DNA from: Rhyacophila brunnea
Lineage: Eukaryota > Arthropoda > Insecta > Trichoptera > Rhyacophilidae
DNA length: 64,000 bases
NCBI GenBank assembly: GCA_022495005.1
Contig: JAGYXB010001569.1
Span: forward strand, 2,666,001-2,730,000
Direction: 5' to 3'
Below the pieces are notes generated by a model. That model searched no databases and had not been told where the DNA came from. It saw only the letters and a list, made by a program, of their open reading frames with translations. Made by a program: the position numbers and the translations under genes. The first letter of the stretch is position 1, and each line of letters starts with the position of its first letter. This document shows positions 59,490 through 64,000 of the stretch, in pieces.

Positions 59490-60275
59490 ATAACATTTGA
59501 CAACTAGAAACCACACATAGCACTAGAAACGAATCTTGATAGTGTAAGGTGCTTAGTTTCAAAATAAAGGACCTGTATGATCAAAAGGGCCAGAGCTAAT
59601 CAGACTAAACAGAGTGGCTGTAAGACTGTGAGAGATAAAAATTACGGAGTTAACATAGAGTTAAATCTTCACCCGTCTACATAGCGCTTGCGGCGTCCAG
59701 CCAATGGTCTCTTTTCGAAGTCACGCCGTTACACAGTATTAAATTTACCTAAATAATCTGATTTTTTCCGATTTTTTGAAGGACCAGAACCGAAATGTGT
59801 CGTGGTCTGTTTTAATGTTTTGTTTTAGCTAATTTCTTTATTATATGCATGTGTTATTTATATGTAAATAAATAAATAAATAATCTGTGCATCAACATTT
59901 CGATGATGGTACAATTGTATGACAATTTGGTGGTATACCGGAAGCGGAAGCAGTTTTTGGCAACCCTGATTCTCGATTAAATACAGCTTGCTGAACATTG
60001 CATGCAACGACCATTGAACCATGTTGAGGCCCAATCTCACCGCCTCTTAAAATGTTTTTATTAATTAAAAAGTGATTAAGTGTAATAATTATTATATTCC
60101 TAAAGACGTACGATTTTTTCCTTTGTAAAGTTATGACAATGAACATAAAAGATTATTATTTTTTGGAAAAAAATGACTAAATACAGTAGTGCTCAATAGG
60201 TATAGATCGTCGAAAAGGTAACGCAATGCACACGGCCGAGAGAAATGGAATAAGTTTGGAGAGGCATTCATCTAA
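59490..60275. other. Spacer, nothing identified
   Basis: No supported gene; short AAAT repeats at 59868-59882. Confidence 0.4.
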
Positions 60276-60279
60276 CATT

Positions 60280-60665
60280 TTAGCGTCTGTTCACGTGCAT
60301 GGGTTTACTGGCACCAATAGTGTGTTAAACTATTGCGATAATAACTGTTTATACGTAATAGTGCTGACCGTCTCGTCAATCTCATTCTTCATGCGTAAGC
60401 GACATGCGTTGTTATTATAGTATAGTGCTATTTGATAGGTTGTAGAAATTGGTAAACGTCAAAATGCTTTGCGCGGTATAGTTCGTATTTTTTCCGGCAA
60501 GTTCGCCACTATCGTTCCACTGCGCAGACGCAGTTAATGCACAAGTTCCAACTGTCGCGTGATAATTCAGAAGCTGCCGAACTTCTTTGATGCCCGCATG
60601 CAATCTTGGAACTTGCATGATAATACGTGTTTACACGTGAATTTTCTTGTTATGGCCGTGATAAA
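60280..60665. repeat. Dispersed repeat, uninterrupted partner of 7850-8525
   Basis: It matches both flanks of the hAT-like insert at 8081-8317 and lacks that insert. It also lacks one copy of the 8-bp duplication, and so confirms the insertion borders. Confidence 0.75.
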
Positions 60666-60910
60666 ACGCACTGTCAGCTGAACCAATAATATCTAAATAC
60701 AACATGCATGCTCGTGTAATGTATTTTGTACACTACATTATTATATTGTGAACATTAAAAATGGCGAGATTTTTAACCACTTTGTGCGGACCACAGTTTG
60801 ATTTTTACTGTAAAAATATAACACACTTTGATCGATTATCATACATAATACTGATGTAAGCCAGATGCAGCTAAAACAATACGTTAGGTATAATAAAAAT
60901 AAACCGGCAT

Positions 60911-60966
60911 ATAGGTAAATGGATAGGTAGGTATGTAAGTAGGTAGGTAGGTAGGTAGATAGGTTT
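60911..60966. repeat. (TAGG)n microsatellite
   Basis: An imperfect tetranucleotide run TAGGTAGGTAGGTAGG with nearby degenerate units. Confidence 0.85.
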
Positions 60967-61109
60967 TTCTTTGTTTTATTATGTCATGTTGTGAACGTCT
61001 TGAATTTGCAAAGTTAATTATGCATTACAATATGTAAATTAATTTATATTTGAATTACAAATATTGCTTTACCGACAGGGAGCGGCAAAACTACGAGTAC
61101 GCAAGAGTG

Positions 61110-61560
61110 CGGGGGGGACAGTGAAGTTCCGTGGGGGTAGGCAGGTCATGCGTTGTCTAGGGGCGGCACATTATAAAGGGCTGCGAATGAATATACGAAT
61201 ACAAATATTATAACATAACTTTTGAGAGCAGTGGCGCTTTTGAATAAAGCAGACGAATCCGATCGCTCCATTAGAAAGTATCTACACTTAGTTTTAAAAA
61301 AAAATACAAATAAACAGGCAAAATTTTCACAAGGCTACCTCCAAATCTGTCAGCGCTACAGACCTCCACATACCTAAAACCACCATTTTATTTTACATCT
61401 AGTGAACTTACAAAATACAATTATTCACCACATGACATGAAAAAAAAACAAAGAAATACGTGAATAGGTACATATAGGTACATACATAGAGGTATTAAAT
61501 AAAGAGAGGGGCAAGGAATCGGCTTTCTCATACAACTGAATGAAGCAGGCCAACAATAGC
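61110..61560. repeat. Fragments of two repeats
   Basis: 61115-61180 resembles the CAGTGACGTCCC element end (AGTGAAGTTCCGTGGGGGTAGGCAGG, then GGGGCGGCA). 61385-61560 resembles the LINE-type tail at 35290-35590, including TCACCACATGACATG against TCACGACATGACAT. Confidence 0.5.
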
Positions 61561-61803
61561 CGATAACTTACGAGAAATACCGACGCGATAAAAAAAATGA
61601 AGTGCATCACGAAAGATTTACTTTGGTCATTATAACGTACCCATATAATAATATAATGTTGACATGGAAATTTTGCCGCAAATTGATTACCAGTCTGCCT
61701 CACCATACTTTTTCACGATACTTGCCGGCTTCACTATACTTTCGTATAACCTGCCGCCCTTAGGGTACATAATTTAAAGATATCTCATGCGTATACACAC
61801 GTA

Positions 61804-62062
61804 TACCACGTTTTAAAATTTTCTGTTGAATCATAATATAAACTAGACAATTCTATGTGATAATAAAAACTTTTTATTGTACTTGATAGTATTTAATACT
61901 AAATAAATATTATAGAATACTTACAGAAATGTCATTTTTTGACATTTCATATTGATTTCCATAGTAAGCACGTATATATTAATAATTTAGTTGCTAGGAC
62001 TGGACACACAAGAAAAAATGTGTACTGAACAAACAAGAATACGAGCTAATAAAAACGTGGTA
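61804..62062 (+). mobile_element. TACCACG-ended element, copy 5, internally deleted
   Basis: It runs from TACCACGTTTTAAAATTTTC to the inverted TACCACGTTTTTATTAGC. About 150-200 bp of the interior present in other copies is missing. Confidence 0.8.
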
Positions 62063-62067
62063 AAAAT

Positions 62068-62148
62068 ACGACACCCGACGGGACTTGAACCTGTATCTGC
62101 TGGATTCGCGCCAGTATGCTTTTCCAATTATTAAGCTACATCATAGCG
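62068..62148 (-). tRNA. tRNA-like pseudogene
   Basis: Minus strand: GATGTAGCTTAATAATTGGA (box A-like), anticodon arm CTGG-CGCGAAT-CCAG, T-arm CAGGTTCAAGTCCCG with box B, then GTCGGGTGTCGT. The order is complete, but U33 is absent and the acceptor stem is imperfect. It resembles the tRNA modules of the TIR elements at 11728 and 29857, without inverted arms. Confidence 0.5.
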
Positions 62149-62379
62149 AATTCATTGTAATGACATTACAAGAAGTATGACAAGAAGCTCCTCTTTAATT
62201 GACTGCAAGGAAAAGGAGAATCACGGAACCTAGACTGAGGTGAATGGAGCTATGTATTATGATGCACATAATCCCTTAGTAAAATAAGCTTACGGCATAA
62301 ACAAGGTTTATGGAGCAGGGCAAGACCCTTAATGAGTTGGTTTTCTTCGAAAGTAAATAAAAGCAAGGACCGGCTCTCC

Positions 62380-62640
62380 AAAATATTATGTATCCAGAGG
62401 GGTCTGTAGTTCTTTGTCCGTGAAGACAGAATATATAACAATAATTTGGAGAGGCTCATCATCAGCGAAAACATTGAGGATCGACGCGTAAGGGGAATGG
62501 CAGATGACAGAGATCGCCGCTGATATTACAGCTTTTGAATAATCCTCAATAGTGGGGAAGGCTAACGAAAAATAAGCAAACAGGTGGAAGTGGTGCAACA
62601 CACAGCACTTAGGTGTTTGTTATTGAGATTAGTTTGATAG
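62380..62640 (+). pseudogene. Decayed LINE ORF2 C-terminus
   Basis: The plus strand reads NNLERLIISENIEDRRVRG then MADDRDRR, comparable to DNLERLV...GRRSRR of the LINE at 38545. Stops surround it. It is only a scrap. Confidence 0.45.
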
Positions 62641-62779
62641 TGTAATAAGAAGACGTAAGGAATAGCTACATGGCCGGAGCTAGCAGATAAATAGGGGGTA
62701 ACAGGAAAAATAATGTCCTAACTTAAAATACGAAACCCTCACCTACCATGAATATAGCGAACATACAGAAATAATTATC

Positions 62780-63040
62780 CTGGAGCGCTCGAAATGGAAA
62801 ATTTTGTAACACGGAACGCTCAATAATTTTCCGAAAATATTAACATACCTACCTACATACTAGTTACTTAAATCTAATTTTATGTAAGTATATTTTATAA
62901 AAAAACAAGTGTGGTGGATTTTTTTGTTAAAGGTATTACTTGTGGTTTATCTGGCTCAGATAGTCAAATTAATTTTTCCATGAGACGGAGCGATAATTTT
63001 GGGATAACCGGAACAGCGCTCCGATCATTTCGAGCCCTGT
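62780..63040. mobile_element. Relative of the CAGGGCTCGAAATG hAT-like MITE
   Basis: The right end, inverted, is CAGGGCTCGAAATGATCGGAGCGCTG and the left end GAGCGCTCGAAATGGAAAA. The size is close to 8081-8317. Flanks TATCCTGG and TATCTCGC agree at only five of eight positions, so the duplication is not secure. Confidence 0.65.
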
Positions 63041-63044
63041 ATCT

Positions 63045-64000
63045 CGCCTTATTCCTGTGATTGGATTTAAGGTACATAGGTACTTCATATTTCGTTAATT
63101 TGTTTACTTTCCATTACCTATAATATAGGTACTTAAATTATTCAATAAAACATAATATTGAATAGATAGATACCTAAAATAAACCTCCAATTGAGTTTAT
63201 CAAAATGTTCAATAATTTATGATTGCCACGGTAGATAGGTAGATTCTAGGTATCTGTTTATTATTATTATTATTTTTATCTCAAAATATATTCCTTTTCA
63301 TTCCTTACCAATAAATAAAAATATTATTAACTAAGTACCTAGGTATAATAAAATAATAATTTATTTAATATATTGGAGTTAATGCGATTATATTTTCAAA
63401 GATTAATCCATTAATTCATTACCTATAAATACTAAATGTTTAGTAGGTGCTTCGATTGCCCTCTATCATAAGCAACCTCACAATTATTTATACGAGTATT
63501 GATATGTTATTTAACTGTTGTACAATTATTGATAACGTAATTATTTATTACAAAGGAATTAAAGATATTATTTTAAAAAAATGGAAGAAAGTAAAAATAT
63601 TATCAAGAAGGAAATATTAGGGAAAATATAATTTAATGTTCAGTGCTCAGTAGCCATAGACAGTATAATAGTCTATGCCATAGACTAATATACCTAGTGG
63701 CAACTCCAACTGTCAGTGAGTTCATTTGGTTTTTCTGCGAAGTGGAGTAATTCTCGGCTGTCAAACAAATTTGAAGGCCGTCATTAAATTTGTACATTAC
63801 GAAAAACAAAAACCGGTCGCTTAAATGACAATGTGAGACTCCGGATCGCATTTACAGTAAGTAAAACAATCATTCTCCTCCGTTTTGTGTTATTTTAATA
63901 CGCGTTCTGCAACAAATTTTCCGCGATTGCAATAACACTGTTATATACCAATCTATTTGTTGTTGTAATTTGGTCAAAAGTGGTTTTAAAAAGGGAAAGT
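63045..64000. other. AT-rich spacer, nothing identified
   Basis: Runs of TAGGTACCTA-like words and ATT repeats occur. A short frame on the minus strand at 63633-63851 has no recognisable domain. Confidence 0.4.

Noticed and set aside
1..64000. CRISPR array, LTR retrotransposon, rRNA or bacterial operon
   Set aside because: No regularly spaced repeats, no paired LTRs with gag-pol, no rRNA sequence and no bacterial gene organisation were found.

Overview
The window is animal nuclear DNA, most likely insect. It is AT-rich, its genes have spliced GT-AG exons, and it is packed with non-LTR retrotransposon pieces, tRNA-derived SINEs, a mariner and many short terminal-inverted-repeat (TIR) elements. 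Frequent TAGGTACCTA-like strings and short CCTAA runs fit Hemiptera or Lepidoptera; I cannot separate these from sequence alone. Nothing bacterial, no CRISPR array and no LTR retroelement was seen.

One host gene can be reconstructed with confidence. It lies on the minus strand as five coding exons at 36139-36192, 14071-14173, 11294-11531, 9372-9463 and 6928-7037. All four junctions have GT/AG sites and compatible phases. They join into 597 nt, or 198 residues plus stop: a small phosphotyrosine-binding (PTB/PID) domain protein. The gene spans about 29 kb, and intron 1 alone is about 22 kb and holds much of the transposon load. Possible isolated exons of other genes are a THAP zinc-finger first exon at 46116-46186 (+) and weaker candidates at 24954-25136 (+), 51032-51114 (+) and 59428-59483 (+). 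A repeated unrecognised ORF lies at 44073-44330 (-).

Mobile DNA dominates. At 15974-20953 (+) there is a nearly complete R1-clade LINE with an ORF1 carrying three zinc knuckles and an ORF2 with endonuclease, reverse transcriptase and a C-terminal zinc motif. It has an in-frame TGA in ORF1 and a one-base shift in ORF2. It sits inside a TTAA-flanked MITE, with an 11-bp target duplication. A mariner with a D,D34D transposase and one frameshift lies at 41748-43046. Thirteen TIR elements, mostly hAT-like, can be delimited by exact or near-exact 8-bp target duplications, some nested, and some with an empty paralogous site elsewhere in the window. At least a dozen 5'-truncated LINE 3' ends, five copies of one tRNA-derived SINE, one other SINE and five copies of a TACCACG-ended element fill most of the rest.

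The most unusual structures are hairpin elements. Two related inserts (13859-14051 and 56336-56514) have 8-bp target duplications, and the two arms of each copy match each other better than they match the other copy. A separate palindrome at 43849-44005 has perfect 70-bp arms around a 17-nt loop. TA-flanked inverted-repeat elements carry tRNA-like sequence (11728-12047, 29857-30211). A TIR family around 45.7-47.8 kb appears to enclose the THAP exon.
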